DNA of 64,000 nt from Flavobacterium praedii (GCF_026810365.1 NZ_CP113948.1:448001-512000), one strand, 5' to 3'; counted from the stretch's first letter, positions 18,369 through 27,411 are shown. A program made the numbers and translations. Notes: generated by a model from the letters alone, not told the origin.

Positions 18369-20099
18369 TTAATATAATAATCTGTGAACTGGATATTGTA
18401 AATGTGCTTTTTCATAGTATTTGGAATGTTTATACACCCAATCTAGCTTGCTTTCACTGTTTTTTGCAAAAGCGGGTTCCGAATTAACTTTATTTTCTAA
18501 TTCTGTTTTTAGATTTGGATTTTCTCTTAAAATTTGAGCTGCTAAATCCTCAAAAACATATTCCGAATACCCTTCTTTTTGTTGTAAAATGGTATCAAAA
18601 AAATTCCAATTGAAGAAAGAATCAACGGCTTCTGGTTCTAGAGTTTCCAGTAAATATTTAACGGCTTTTTGTTCAGTGGGGAAAATATAATCTCCTTTGG
18701 CAAAAGCTATTTTTTCAATAGTTGTCGTTATTTTTGTATTTCTATGAGGATAATGCCCTTCGTAGGCTTGACTTGAAGTTTTATAATCGGCAATTTTATA
18801 ACTTTCTATGGTTATAATGGTGTCATTCTTCAATTGCGAGTATTTGCAATTATTGTTTTTTAATAAATCAATAACATTCCAATAGCCTTTCGGGATAATA
18901 TAGGCATTGGGAATCTTTACCTCTTTTACCGATTTGTATTCTTTGATATACGGTACGTTTTTTTGATACGGTTTAGTTCTATCGTAAAACAAACGTTGTC
19001 CAGTTGTTACTTCACTTTTTTTAAAGGAAGCTTCAAAACCTGAAAACAAAAAGGTAGTTGCCTTGGAACTGTCAATTTTCCATTCTATTGGGTATGATTT
19101 TTTCGGTTGAAATTGTTCTTCGTTTTTGAGTCGCAATTCTTTTATTTTTTTATAGTTCAAATCCGTAAAAGCGATTGTACTTAGCATGTATTCGTAGGTC
19201 GCTTTTACACGATCAGCATATTTTTTGAGCATATGGGTCTCAACAACAAACCCTATTGTGTTAAAAAGAGAAGTATAACCTGTTGTGTATCTTGGTGTGT
19301 CTGAAAATTGTACAAAACCATTGTCGGGCGTTTCCTCAAATGCATTGACATAAGGAGTTGTTGGAATTTGTTTTTTTTCTAAATCTTTTACAATATAAGG
19401 CATCATCTCTGAGTTCATATAATCTCCCAAAACAGTGCCTAATTTATTGTGTTGCGTCATGATGTAGGTTAATTTGTATTGATAATCAGCTCCATTACTC
19501 ACATGGTTGTCTATAAAAATATCTGGATTTATTTTGTGATAAATGGATACAAAACTCTTTGTGTTTCGAGTGTCCGATTTGATCATATCGCGATTTAAAT
19601 CATAGTTTCTAGCGTTGCCTCTAAAGCCATATTCTTCTGGTCCTTCTTGATTGACTCTTGAGGTTGAATTTCGATTTAAAGCACCTCCAATATTATAAAT
19701 GGGTATGGTTACTATAACAGTATTTTGTGGTATTTTTATGCTGCCTAAGGCTAAATCTCTAAATAATTGCATAGTTGCATCAATACCGTCAGGTTCTCCC
19801 GCATGGATGCCATTATTGATTAGTAATATTGCTTTGTTTTTTTGAATCGTTTCAAAATTAAATTTTTTATCAGGGTTGAAAGTAATCATATATAAAGGCT
19901 CTCCGCTATCTGTAAGTCCCATTTTATCCATTTTTATAGTAGAAAAATCATGTGACAAAACGGTGTAATAAGCAATTGTCTCTTGATAATTAGCCGATTG
20001 GTTTCCATTTCCTTTTTCGAATATAGTGCTGTATTTAGTGTTGTTTTGGGCAAATGAAGTAAGGTAGAAAAATAGTATAGTTAAGTTGAGAAATTTCAT
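18369..20099 (-). CDS. Secreted M14-family zinc carboxypeptidase
   Basis: A 576-residue exported protein with signal peptide MKFLNLTILFFYLTSFAQ. The M14 peptidase domain covers about residues 30-290: HAGEPDGID gives the first zinc His and Glu, DLNRDMIKSD the substrate-binding region, and DNHVSNGADYQY the third zinc ligand. The C-terminal half has no clear domain. It probably trims peptides in the periplasm or outside. Its -7 box lies 26 bases upstream of the start. Confidence 0.88.
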   Translation of the reverse strand: MKFLNLTILFFYLTSFAQNNTKYSTIFEKGNGNQSANYQETIAYYTVLSHDFSTIKMDKMGLTDSGEPLYMITFNPDKKFNFETIQKNKAILLINNGIHAGEPDGIDATMQLFRDLALGSIKIPQNTVIVTIPIYNIGGALNRNSTSRVNQEGPEEYGFRGNARNYDLNRDMIKSDTRNTKSFVSIYHKINPDIFIDNHVSNGADYQYKLTYIMTQHNKLGTVLGDYMNSEMMPYIVKDLEKKQIPTTPYVNAFEETPDNGFVQFSDTPRYTTGYTSLFNTIGFVVETHMLKKYADRVKATYEYMLSTIAFTDLNYKKIKELRLKNEEQFQPKKSYPIEWKIDSSKATTFLFSGFEASFKKSEVTTGQRLFYDRTKPYQKNVPYIKEYKSVKEVKIPNAYIIPKGYWNVIDLLKNNNCKYSQLKNDTIITIESYKIADYKTSSQAYEGHYPHRNTKITTTIEKIAFAKGDYIFPTEQKAVKYLLETLEPEAVDSFFNWNFFDTILQQKEGYSEYVFEDLAAQILRENPNLKTELENKVNSEPAFAKNSESKLDWVYKHSKYYEKAHLQYPVHRLLY

Positions 20100-20124
20100 T
20101 TTTGGGGTTTTTAAAATATAAAAT

Positions 20125-20132
20125 CAAATGTA
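20125..20132 (-). promoter_or_regulatory. -7 promoter box of the M14 peptidase gene
   Basis: TACATTTG on the minus strand, a perfect TAnnTTTG match, 25 bases before the ATG at 20099. No clear -33 box is seen. Confidence 0.5.
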
Positions 20133-20212
20133 ATTAATTTTGATTCATCTGTAAATTAAAAGCAGAAATACTAAAAACTCAAAATTCATAACTCATAATG
20201 CATAATTCGTTT

Positions 20213-20220
20213 TACCTTTG
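20213..20220 (+). promoter_or_regulatory. -7 promoter box abutting the helicase start codon
   Basis: TACCTTTG is followed by CAAA and the ATG at 20225. With the -7 box this close, transcription should begin at or next to the A of the ATG, so the mRNA is probably leaderless. This rules out an earlier ATG at 20198, which lies upstream of the box. Confidence 0.6.
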
Positions 20221-20224
20221 CAAA

Positions 20225-21577
20225 ATGAATAAGAAACACCATTCCAACAATATATTATTGAATTTAGGTATCGAAAGCCTAAACGAAATGCAAGAAGTTG
20301 CCCAAGATGTCATTCTAAATGACAATAATGTTTTACTGCTTTCTCCAACGGGTTCTGGAAAAACATTGGCTTTTTTGCTTCCCATTTTCGAAATGTTACA
20401 GCCCGAAATTCTATCGGTTCAATGTTTGATTCTAGTTCCTTCTCGTGAATTAGGGTTGCAAATAGAACAAGTATGGAAAAAAATGGGAACCGATTATAAA
20501 GTAAATGTTTGCTACGGCGGACATTCTATTGATACTGAAATCAAGAATTTGAGTAATCCGCCAGCTGTTTTAATAGGAACTCCAGGCCGAATTGCCGATC
20601 ATATTGATAGAGGTACTTTTCGATTGGACAAGATTCAAACTTTAATATTGGATGAATTTGATAAATCCTTGCAGTTGGGTTTTCACGAGCAAATGTCTTT
20701 CATTATAGGAAAACTATCTAAGCTTAACAAGCGGGTTTTGGTTTCGGCTACTTCCGATATTGAAATACCAAAATATACTAGAGTTGTTAATCCAACAATT
20801 TTGGATTTTATTCCAACCGAAGACGAACAAGAAAGTAACTTAGCTACCAAAATGGTCGTTTCAAAAGAAAAAGATAAATTAGGTAGTTTGTTTAACCTAA
20901 TTTGTTCTTTAAAATCACAGTCGGCTATTGTTTTTTGTAATCATCGTGATGCGGCAGAACGCATTAGCGACACTTTGAACGAAAAAGGAATTTATGCTAC
21001 TTATTATCATGGTGGTATGGATCAGGATGAGCGGGAACGATCATTAATTCAATTTCGCAATGGAAGTATGAGTTATTTGATTACTACAGATTTGGCTGCT
21101 CGAGGTCTTGATATCCCAGAAATGAAGCATGTTATTCATTATCATTTGCCATTAAAGGAAGATGAATTTACCCATAGAAATGGGCGTACAGCACGTATGC
21201 TTGCATCTGGAACCGCGTATGTGATTGTACATGAAAGCGAAAAAAAAATGGATTATTTGGATTATTGTATGGAAATATTGAATGTTGAAAAAACAACTGC
21301 ATTGCCAAAACCTCCCGAATTTCAAACCATATATATCAGTGGGGGAAAGAAAAATAAATTGAATAAAATTGATATTGTAGGGTTCTTTTCCCAAAAAGGA
21401 AAACTTGAAAAAGGAGATTTAGGGTTGATTGAAGTAAAAGATTTTATTTCATTTGCTGCCGTAAAATTTAATAAAGTTAAGGATTTGCTTCATGCTGTTA
21501 AAGATGAAAAAATGAAAGGAAAGAAGTTTAAAATTGAAGTAGCCAGAAAGGTTATAAAGAAAGAGGAGGAGAATTAG
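20225..21577 (+). CDS. DEAD-box RNA helicase with DbpA-type RNA-binding end
   Basis: A 450-residue RNA helicase. The core has SPTGSGKT (motif I), VPSRELGLQ (Ia), GTPGR (Ib), DEFD in place of DEAD (motif II), SATSD (III), TTDLAARGLDIP (V) and HRNGRTAR (VI). After residue ~375 a small domain (FFSQKGKLEKGDLGLIEVKDFISFAAV) resembles the RNA-recognition domain of DbpA, which targets 23S rRNA in ribosome assembly. The start at 20225 is preferred to 20198 because a promoter box lies between them. Confidence 0.92.
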   Translation: MNKKHHSNNILLNLGIESLNEMQEVAQDVILNDNNVLLLSPTGSGKTLAFLLPIFEMLQPEILSVQCLILVPSRELGLQIEQVWKKMGTDYKVNVCYGGHSIDTEIKNLSNPPAVLIGTPGRIADHIDRGTFRLDKIQTLILDEFDKSLQLGFHEQMSFIIGKLSKLNKRVLVSATSDIEIPKYTRVVNPTILDFIPTEDEQESNLATKMVVSKEKDKLGSLFNLICSLKSQSAIVFCNHRDAAERISDTLNEKGIYATYYHGGMDQDERERSLIQFRNGSMSYLITTDLAARGLDIPEMKHVIHYHLPLKEDEFTHRNGRTARMLASGTAYVIVHESEKKMDYLDYCMEILNVEKTTALPKPPEFQTIYISGGKKNKLNKIDIVGFFSQKGKLEKGDLGLIEVKDFISFAAVKFNKVKDLLHAVKDEKMKGKKFKIEVARKVIKKEEEN

Positions 21578-21632
21578 ACATTAGATTTCTGTGCTTTCTA
21601 GATTTTTATTGAAAAAATATATAAGTTTTGAG

Positions 21633-21670
21633 AATCGTTAAGAGTGTTTTTTACTTTTAGCGATTTTTTT
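21633..21670 (+). terminator. Terminator of the helicase gene
   Basis: AATCGTTAAGAGT (21633-21645) pairs with ACTTTTAGCGATT (21653-21665) over 13 positions with two G-T pairs, followed by a T run to 21670. Confidence 0.7.
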
Positions 21671-21790
21671 ATGAATAAAAAATTACTTTAAATACAAATA
21701 GTATGCGCTATGATAAAATTTACAAACAAATTATGAAATTTAATGTTGATAAAATGTTTTTATCTAAATAGAGTTAATTTTATTTATTAT

Positions 21791-21798
21791 TAAGTTTG
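21791..21798 (+). promoter_or_regulatory. -7 promoter box of a small secreted protein gene
   Basis: TAAGTTTG, a perfect TAnnTTTG match, 49 bases before the ATG at 21848. No -33 box is evident. Confidence 0.4.
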
Positions 21799-21847
21799 CT
21801 GACAAATACTTACCTATTAAAGTATATTAATAAACCCCAAATAAATT

Positions 21848-22288
21848 ATGAAAAAAATTATTGCAATTGCTGTTTTGTTGATTAGTTCTGTTGGCTTTAG
21901 TCAAATTAAAGTTGTAGAAACTGTACCAGTTGAAAAATTAGGTAGAATAAATAATGATTTTTATGTTCAAAAAGTAGGTGACGAGTATACCTTTTTTTTC
22001 AAAACAACTTCTATTGATTTAGAAGAAATCTCTTTGAAGAATTTTACATTCAAAAATGTAGATAATGCCTATCAAAGTCTTTATGGTATTATTTTAAATG
22101 GATTTAACGCTAGTCCTATAAATGATATTAAATTAGAATTGCCTAATAATTTTGTTTGGTTGCATTATATTGTAAGCTCTGATAAAACGACAGTGCAGTT
22201 TATGGTTTCAAATAAAGAAGCATCGTCTACCAATGTTTCTGAGTCATTGACTAAAGAGCAAGTTGATAAATTGTTTCAAAAAAGCTAA
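21848..22288 (+). CDS. Small exported protein of unknown function
   Basis: A 146-residue protein with signal peptide MKKIIAIAVLLISSVGFSQ. The mature part alternates short beta-type stretches (EYTFFFKTTSIDLEEISLKNFTF, split by turns) and ends in a short polar tail. I recognise no family. It stands between the helicase terminator and a terminator at 22383, so it is a one-gene unit. Confidence 0.7.
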   Translation: MKKIIAIAVLLISSVGFSQIKVVETVPVEKLGRINNDFYVQKVGDEYTFFFKTTSIDLEEISLKNFTFKNVDNAYQSLYGIILNGFNASPINDIKLELPNNFVWLHYIVSSDKTTVQFMVSNKEASSTNVSESLTKEQVDKLFQKS

Positions 22289-22382
22289 AAATTAGTGATC
22301 AGTGTTCCGTTTTTTAGTGATCACAGAAAAAAATAATCAGGACTCAATTTTTTAGTTAACAGTAAAAAAGTGTCCTAAAAAT

Positions 22383-22426
22383 AAAAAACGTTAACAGCAA
22401 ATAGCATGCTGTTAACGTTTTTTTTT
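22383..22426. terminator. Bidirectional terminator
   Basis: CGTTAACAGCA (22389-22399) pairs with TGCTGTTAACG (22407-22417), with six A on the left and a T run on the right. It serves the gene ending at 22288 and the converging PhnA-like gene ending at 22472. Confidence 0.9.
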
Positions 22427-22471
22427 GATTTAAAGAGATTACTTATCACTCTTTTACTTATCACTTGATTA

Positions 22472-23050
22472 CTATATTTTCTTCACGTATTGTGTGATAA
22501 TTACAATTTGTTGACCATCTACTTTTCCTTCAATGTATTCTGCATTTTCGTGGTCCAAACGGATGTTGCGTACCGAAGTACCTTGTTTGGCAACCATACT
22601 AGATCCTTTTACTTTTAGATCTTTGATTAATACAACAGAATCTCCATGAGTCAAAATAACGCCATTAACATCACGGTGGATGATTTTGTTTTCATCATCT
22701 TCTCCTTCTCCTGTTGCTTGTGCCCATGCCAAAGTGTCTTCGTCAAAATACATTTGCTCCAACAATTCTTGTGGCCAACCATTTTTGCGCAAACGGCTTA
22801 ACATTCTCCAAGCTACAACTTGTACTGGAGTGTGTTCGCTCCACATGCTGTCGTTCAAACATCTCCAGTGGTTTAAATCTTCATGACCTGGATTTTCAAT
22901 TTGGTCGATACAAGTAGCACAAGCAAAAATACTTTCGTCCAATCCGCCTTTCTTGGTCGGTAATACTTGGTATTCTTTTAAGTTTTCGGTGGCAGCACAT
23001 AATTCACATTGGGAACCGCTGCGTTTATTTAATTCTCTTTCGAAGCTCAT
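22472..23050 (-). CDS. PhnA-like zinc-ribbon protein
   Basis: A 192-residue cytoplasmic protein. The N-terminus has a zinc ribbon of two CxxC pairs (CELC near residue 15 and CATC near residue 44), and the C-terminal ~70 residues (HRDVNGVILTHGDSVVLIKD) match the PhnA domain. Despite the name of the family, a role in phosphonate use is not established. No phosphonate genes are nearby. Confidence 0.85.
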   Translation of the reverse strand: MSFERELNKRSGSQCELCAATENLKEYQVLPTKKGGLDESIFACATCIDQIENPGHEDLNHWRCLNDSMWSEHTPVQVVAWRMLSRLRKNGWPQELLEQMYFDEDTLAWAQATGEGEDDENKIIHRDVNGVILTHGDSVVLIKDLKVKGSSMVAKQGTSVRNIRLDHENAEYIEGKVDGQQIVIITQYVKKI

Positions 23051-23243
23051 TATAAGGTGTGTGTTATTTTAGGTTGCGAAATTACAGCTAATTAGTAGGT
23101 TTCGCAAATTTATGTTTTTCTCTGATATCCGTTTTCCTTAGTCTCTTTTCTATTTTTAATTTTAGAAAATTAGAATCATGAATTTCTCCTATTTTAAAAT
23201 AGTCTTTTATTTGTATTAATTCAACAACAGAAAAGTCTGAAAA

Positions 23244-23708
23244 CTATTTATGCAATTTAACCCTTACAGCTTCGGGAACCAGCATTTCGTATTCGCCATA
23301 GTTTCGGATAACATCTCTCACGATGCTAGAACTGATGTATGAAGTTCGTGCAGCAGTCAATAAAAATACGGTTTCTATTTTGGATAACCGTCTGTTGGTG
23401 TGGGCGATTGCTTTTTCGAATTCAAAATCGGCGGGGTTTCGTAGACCTCTAAGTATAAAGTCGGCTTTTACTTTGTGACATAAGTCGATGGTTAAACCTT
23501 CGTAAGTGATAACGGTAACTTTGGGTTCATTTTTGAATGTTTCCTCAATGAAACGCTTTCTTTCTTCGAGCGTAAACATGTATTTTTTTTCGGCATTGAC
23601 CCCAATGGCAATTACAATTTCATCAAAAAGCGAAATGCCTCTGTTGATGATGTCTTCGTGGCCTAAGGTGATCGGGTCAAACGATCCTGGAAATATGGCT
23701 TTTTTCAT
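23244..23708 (-). CDS. coaD: Phosphopantetheine adenylyltransferase
   Basis: A 154-residue enzyme of coenzyme A synthesis that adenylates 4'-phosphopantetheine. The nucleotidyltransferase motif GSFDPITLGHEDI with the T/HxGH histidine is at the start, RGLRNPADFEFE follows, and YISSSIVRDVIRNYG closes the fold. Normal length. It lies downstream of ddl on the same strand, with a 77-bp spacer that holds a repeat hairpin. Confidence 0.96.
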   Translation of the reverse strand: MKKAIFPGSFDPITLGHEDIINRGISLFDEIVIAIGVNAEKKYMFTLEERKRFIEETFKNEPKVTVITYEGLTIDLCHKVKADFILRGLRNPADFEFEKAIAHTNRRLSKIETVFLLTAARTSYISSSIVRDVIRNYGEYEMLVPEAVRVKLHK

Positions 23709-23716
23709 TTTTTTTT

Positions 23717-23770
23717 AGTTTCTAAGATTCTGAGTTTCTAAGATGCTAAGTTTCTAAAAACTTAGCATCT
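23717..23770. repeat. 16-bp tandem repeat ending in a 13-bp hairpin
   Basis: AGTTTCTAAGATTCTG (23717-23732) and AGTTTCTAAGATGCTA (23733-23748) are followed by a partial third unit. The last units form a perfect hairpin, AGATGCTAAGTTT (23741-23753) with AAACTTAGCATCT (23758-23770) and a four-base loop. It fills the ddl-coaD spacer. Confidence 0.75.
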
Positions 23771-23785
23771 CAGTGACTTAGTAAC

Positions 23786-24757
23786 TTAATTAAGCGCTAA
23801 CTCAATTGCATTTGTGAATAAATCTTCCAATGAAATTCCAGCGGCTTTGGCTTGTTGCGGAATCAAACTTTCGGTGGTAAGACCAGGAATGGTGTTCATT
23901 TCTAGCATGTGTGGTTCTCCGTCTACAATGATAAATTCGCTACGTGAGAAACCTTTCATTTTGAGTACTTCGTAGGCGCGTTTGGCTATTTCTGCTACTT
24001 TTTGAGTCATTTCATCTGAGATTCTCGCAGGTGTAATTTCTTGAGATTTCCCTTCGTATTTGGCTTCGTAATCGAAGAAATCATTCTCGGAAACAATTTC
24101 GGTTATAGGTAAAACAGTAATTTTTCCTTTGTAATTGATTACTCCAACAGAAACTTCGGTGCCGTCAAGAAAGCTTTCTATGATGATTTCATTGTCTTCT
24201 TTGTAGGCAACTTCGATGGCTATTGGCAATTCGGCAGCGGTTTTTACTTTTGAAATTCCGAAGCTTGATCCTGCTTTGTTGGGTTTTACAAAACATGGGA
24301 GACCTAATTTTTCAACAATTTCGTTAGTATTGATGCTATCACCTTTGTTTAGATAATAGGAAGTGGCTGTTTTTATTCCGTATGGTTTTAATACGGATAA
24401 TAAATCGCGTTTGTTGAAGGTTAATGCGGCTTGGTAATAATCACAAGCGGTTTGTGGAATGTTTAACAATTCAAAATAAGCTTGCATCAGTCCATCTTCG
24501 CCTGGTGTTCCGTGAATGGCATTAAAAACACAATCAAAAGTTTGTTTGCTTCCGTTTATGTTTACCGAAAAATCATTTTTATCGATAGGGAATTCGGAAT
24601 CGTTGGCATCTACATAAACCCATTTTTCTTTGAAAATATGAATGCGAAAGGCATTGTATTTGGTTTTGTCTAAGAATTGATAAACTACGTTTCCGCTAAT
24701 GAGTGAGATCTTGTATTCGCTGGAATAGCCGCCCATGATGATGGCAATGTTTTTCAT
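23786..24757 (-). CDS. ddl: D-alanine-D-alanine ligase
   Basis: A 323-residue ATP-grasp enzyme making the D-Ala-D-Ala dipeptide for peptidoglycan. It has IMGGYSSEYKISL at the start, HGTPGEDGLMQAYFELL, LPCFVKPNKAGSSFGISKV, and EMNTIPGLTTESLIPQ at the end (the metal- and substrate-binding block). Normal length. First gene of a possible ddl-coaD unit; on the opposite strand the PASTA-domain gene begins 352 bases away, also a cell-wall-linked protein. Confidence 0.95.
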   Translation of the reverse strand: MKNIAIIMGGYSSEYKISLISGNVVYQFLDKTKYNAFRIHIFKEKWVYVDANDSEFPIDKNDFSVNINGSKQTFDCVFNAIHGTPGEDGLMQAYFELLNIPQTACDYYQAALTFNKRDLLSVLKPYGIKTATSYYLNKGDSINTNEIVEKLGLPCFVKPNKAGSSFGISKVKTAAELPIAIEVAYKEDNEIIIESFLDGTEVSVGVINYKGKITVLPITEIVSENDFFDYEAKYEGKSQEITPARISDEMTQKVAEIAKRAYEVLKMKGFSRSEFIIVDGEPHMLEMNTIPGLTTESLIPQQAKAAGISLEDLFTNAIELALN

Positions 24758-24863
24758 ATTTTTTTGTTTTTTTTGCCACTAATTTTACAAATTTCACGAT
24801 TTTTTTGAAAGTGTAATACTGTGATTTTAATTTTTAAATGCTAAATATTGTTTTGAAAATGAA

Positions 24864-25014
24864 TTCCCTAGCCCTGATGGAAGCGGTTTCCTTTTGTGTA
24901 AAAAAACTAATTTTTCCTGGCAGAAAAGAGCGACCAAAGGAAGCTCCTTTTATGGCTTTGGAAAAATGTTTTTTTTAGCAAAAGATACAAGCGTACAGCA
25001 GGAATAGCTCCTTC
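24864..25014 (+). repeat. Intergenic hairpin repeat family, copy A
   Basis: This 352-base gap has no gene. It holds a repeat whose left flank AGCCCTGATGGAAGCGG (24870-24886) is followed by TTTCCTTTTGTG, and whose right flank AAAAGATACAAGCGTACAGC (24980-24999) continues AGGA. Both flanks recur at 51189, 53003 and 58603. The middle is unlike the other copies. The rest of the gap, apart from the promoter at 25084, shows nothing. Confidence 0.65.
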
Positions 25015-25083
25015 CATAAACAATGCTCGGAAGGACAAATACTATTAAACAAAATTATCATTTTTTTTGAAACGAAATAGCTT

Positions 25084-25091
25084 TATCTTTG
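25084..25091 (+). promoter_or_regulatory. -7 promoter box of the PASTA gene
   Basis: TATCTTTG, a perfect match, 18 bases before the ATG at 25110. It covers a TTG (25089) that could otherwise be mistaken for a start, so it decides in favour of 25110. The nearest TTG upstream is about 14 bases away. Confidence 0.55.
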
Positions 25092-25109
25092 CGGGAAATA
25101 AAAATATTT

Positions 25110-25730
25110 ATGAGCTTAAAAAAATATCTTACGAGTCGTGTATTTTTTGGACAAGTGGCGATTGCACTTGCTATTATTGCAGTTTTGGCCTATTTGTTTA
25201 TGCATTGGCTAACATTTACAACCGATCATGGGCATGAAATAACGGTTCCTGATTTGAGAAAACTAACTGAGGAGCAAGTAGAAGATAAGCTAGATGAATT
25301 GGATTTGGATTATGAGCTTTTGGATAGTGTCGATTTTAGAGGGGATTTTCCAAAATACAGTGTAGTAGAGCAGGATCCGATGCCCGGGACTAAGGTTAAG
25401 GTTGGAAGAAAAGTATATATTAAAATCAATTCTTCTGGGTTTTCGTCTGTTCGAATTCCAGATTTAATTGAAAAAACATATCGTGAAGCAGTACCAACGC
25501 TTAAGGCACTGGGACTTGAAGAAGGAACTATTACGTATGTTCCGAATTTAGGAAAAGACATGGTCTTGGAAATGCGTTACAAAGGAAGAAATTTGAAAGT
25601 AGGAGACAGAGTCTTGAAAGCATCAAAAATTGATTTGGTTTTGGGCGATGGAAAAGAGAGTTATCAAGAAGAAATAGTGGACAGCACAGCTGTTCCAACA
25701 ACAGAAACACCAACGAATGAACAACAATAG
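25110..25730 (+). CDS. Membrane-anchored PASTA-domain protein
   Basis: A 206-residue protein with one N-terminal membrane helix (about residues 12-32, FFGQVAIALAIIAVLAYLF) and a periplasmic part with two PASTA domains: ITVPDLRKLTEEQVEDKLDE...VVEQDPMPGTKVKVGRKVYI and VRIPDLIEKTYREAVPTLKA...; each has the V/I-P-D-L opening. PASTA domains bind peptidoglycan fragments in other proteins; there is no kinase domain here. It overlaps the next gene by 14 bases and lies opposite ddl. Confidence 0.9.
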   Translation: MSLKKYLTSRVFFGQVAIALAIIAVLAYLFMHWLTFTTDHGHEITVPDLRKLTEEQVEDKLDELDLDYELLDSVDFRGDFPKYSVVEQDPMPGTKVKVGRKVYIKINSSGFSSVRIPDLIEKTYREAVPTLKALGLEEGTITYVPNLGKDMVLEMRYKGRNLKVGDRVLKASKIDLVLGDGKESYQEEIVDSTAVPTTETPTNEQQ

Positions 25731-26757
25731 TGAACCAATAGAGGAATTAGACGAAGAATTATTTGAACATTTTAAGTTTGAGGTTCCCAAAGGTCAAGCG
25801 ATTTTACGAATAGATAAATACTTGATGGGTTTAATTCAAAATGCCACACGGAATAAAATTCAGAACGCAGCAACAGAAGGCAATATTTTTGTGAATGATG
25901 CGCCTGTAAAGTCCAATTATAAAGTAAAACCCTTTGATGTGGTTCAGGTGATGTTGTCTCACCCGCCATTTGAAAATAGGGTGGATCCAGAGGATATTCC
26001 GCTTAATGTTGTTTATGAGGATGATACTTTGTTGTTAATCAATAAAGAGCCGGGAATGGTAGTGCATCCAGGGCACGGAAATTATACTGGAACTTTGGTG
26101 AATGCGCTTGCATTTCATTTTGAGAATTTACCAATGAACAGTAGCGAACGTCCAGGATTAGTTCACAGAATTGACAAGGATACTTCGGGATTGTTGGTTA
26201 TTGCCAAAACTGAAGCAGCGATGACGCATCTGGCCAAACAATTTGAGGCTAAAACATCTGAAAGAGAGTATATTGCGTTAGTTTGGGGAAATGTTGCTGC
26301 AGAAGAAGGAACGATTGAAGGAAACTTGGCGAGACACTTAAAAGACCGTATGCAAATGGCTGTTTTTGCAGATCCCGAAATAGGGAAACCTGCCATCACT
26401 CATTATAAAGTATTAGAACGTTTTGGGTATGTAACCTTGATTTCATGTAAATTGGAAACGGGAAGAACACACCAAATTAGGGCGCATTTAAAGCACATTG
26501 GCCATCCACTTTTTAATGATGAACGTTATGGCGGTCACTTGATTTTGAAAGGAACTACGTTTACTAAATACAAACAGTTTATAGAGAATTGTTTCAAAGC
26601 TTTACCGCGTCAAGCTTTGCATGCTAAAACGTTGGGTTTTGTACATCCTACTACAGGAGAAATGATGCGTTTTGATACGGAATTGCCTCAGGATTTTCAG
26701 GATTGTATAGAGAAATGGAGAGGATATTCAAAATCACATCATGCAGAAGAAGATTAA
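25717..26757 (+). CDS. rluD: RluD-family 23S rRNA pseudouridine synthase
   Basis: A 346-residue enzyme. An S4 RNA-binding domain (RIDKYLMGLIQNATRNKIQNA, about residues 30-80) precedes the catalytic domain with HRIDKDTSGLLV, which holds the catalytic aspartate, then GRTHQIRAHLKHIGHP. It belongs with RluD, which modifies helix 69 of 23S rRNA, though RluC or RluA activity cannot be excluded. The ATG lies within the last codons of the PASTA gene, implying coupled translation. Confidence 0.93.
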   Translation: MNNNSEPIEELDEELFEHFKFEVPKGQAILRIDKYLMGLIQNATRNKIQNAATEGNIFVNDAPVKSNYKVKPFDVVQVMLSHPPFENRVDPEDIPLNVVYEDDTLLLINKEPGMVVHPGHGNYTGTLVNALAFHFENLPMNSSERPGLVHRIDKDTSGLLVIAKTEAAMTHLAKQFEAKTSEREYIALVWGNVAAEEGTIEGNLARHLKDRMQMAVFADPEIGKPAITHYKVLERFGYVTLISCKLETGRTHQIRAHLKHIGHPLFNDERYGGHLILKGTTFTKYKQFIENCFKALPRQALHAKTLGFVHPTTGEMMRFDTELPQDFQDCIEKWRGYSKSHHAEED

Positions 26758-26771
26758 TAAAAACTAAACAT

Positions 26772-26801
26772 AAAAAAAACCTCATTTTTGAGGTTTTTTT
26801 T
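26772..26801. terminator. Bidirectional terminator after the pseudouridine synthase gene
   Basis: AACCTCA pairs with TGAGGTT around TTTT, flanked by eight A and eight T. It serves the two converging genes ending at 26757 and 26824. Confidence 0.9.
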
Positions 26802-26823
26802 ATGACTTTATTTCAAGATTACT

Positions 26824-27354
26824 TTATTTTCCTTCTTTAATTAATAGTGCTTCTTTTTGAAATTTATAATTTCCTGCATCCTCTTTATTGAATTTGAAAA
26901 CGATATCATTTTCATCGGTTTCGTCTTTTATTTTAAAGATAATTGCTTTTATGGCAGTTTTTGTTAACCGATCAATATTTTTAATTGGGATGGTAATATT
27001 GCCTTTAAAAGTACCTTCGTTTTCTAAAGAAGGTCTTGCATTAATTATTGAATAATCGAGAAATACAATAGTAACATAAATATCTTTGTTTAAAGAGTTT
27101 ATGATTTTTTCATTTAGGTCAAAAATTAGATTGTAGCTTGTGTTTTTTTTATCATCAGAAAATTTCACATATTTTTCTAAATAAAATTTTAAAGCCCCAT
27201 ATTTATTGGCAGTTAGCGTAGGAAGGCCATTTTCGTAGTTGATATAATATCGAGTTAGATTATCGTCTACTTTTACAGAAGATAATTTTTTGTTTTGTGC
27301 AAAAGCGGTTATTGATAGTATTGAAAATAGTGAAATTAGGACAAAGTTCTTCAT
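26824..27354 (-). CDS. Exported protein of unknown function
   Basis: A 176-residue protein with signal peptide MKNFVLISLFSILSITAFAQ. The mature region is predicted mixed alpha/beta with many charged residues; no family is recognised. A -7 box lies about 50 bases upstream and a terminator downstream, so it is a single-gene unit. Confidence 0.7.
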   Translation of the reverse strand: MKNFVLISLFSILSITAFAQNKKLSSVKVDDNLTRYYINYENGLPTLTANKYGALKFYLEKYVKFSDDKKNTSYNLIFDLNEKIINSLNKDIYVTIVFLDYSIINARPSLENEGTFKGNITIPIKNIDRLTKTAIKAIIFKIKDETDENDIVFKFNKEDAGNYKFQKEALLIKEGK

Positions 27355-27403
27355 ATAATTTTTTTTAAGATTTTTAATTTTTATTAAATAAATAATACAA
27401 TCG

Positions 27404-27411
27404 CAAAAATA
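27404..27411 (-). promoter_or_regulatory. -7 promoter box of an exported protein gene
   Basis: TATTTTTG on the minus strand, a perfect TAnnTTTG match, 49 bases before the ATG at 27354. Confidence 0.4.

Noticed and set aside
20198..20224. Earlier ATG as start of the helicase
   Set aside because: The -7 box TACCTTTG lies between this ATG and the one at 20225, so it would not be on the transcript.
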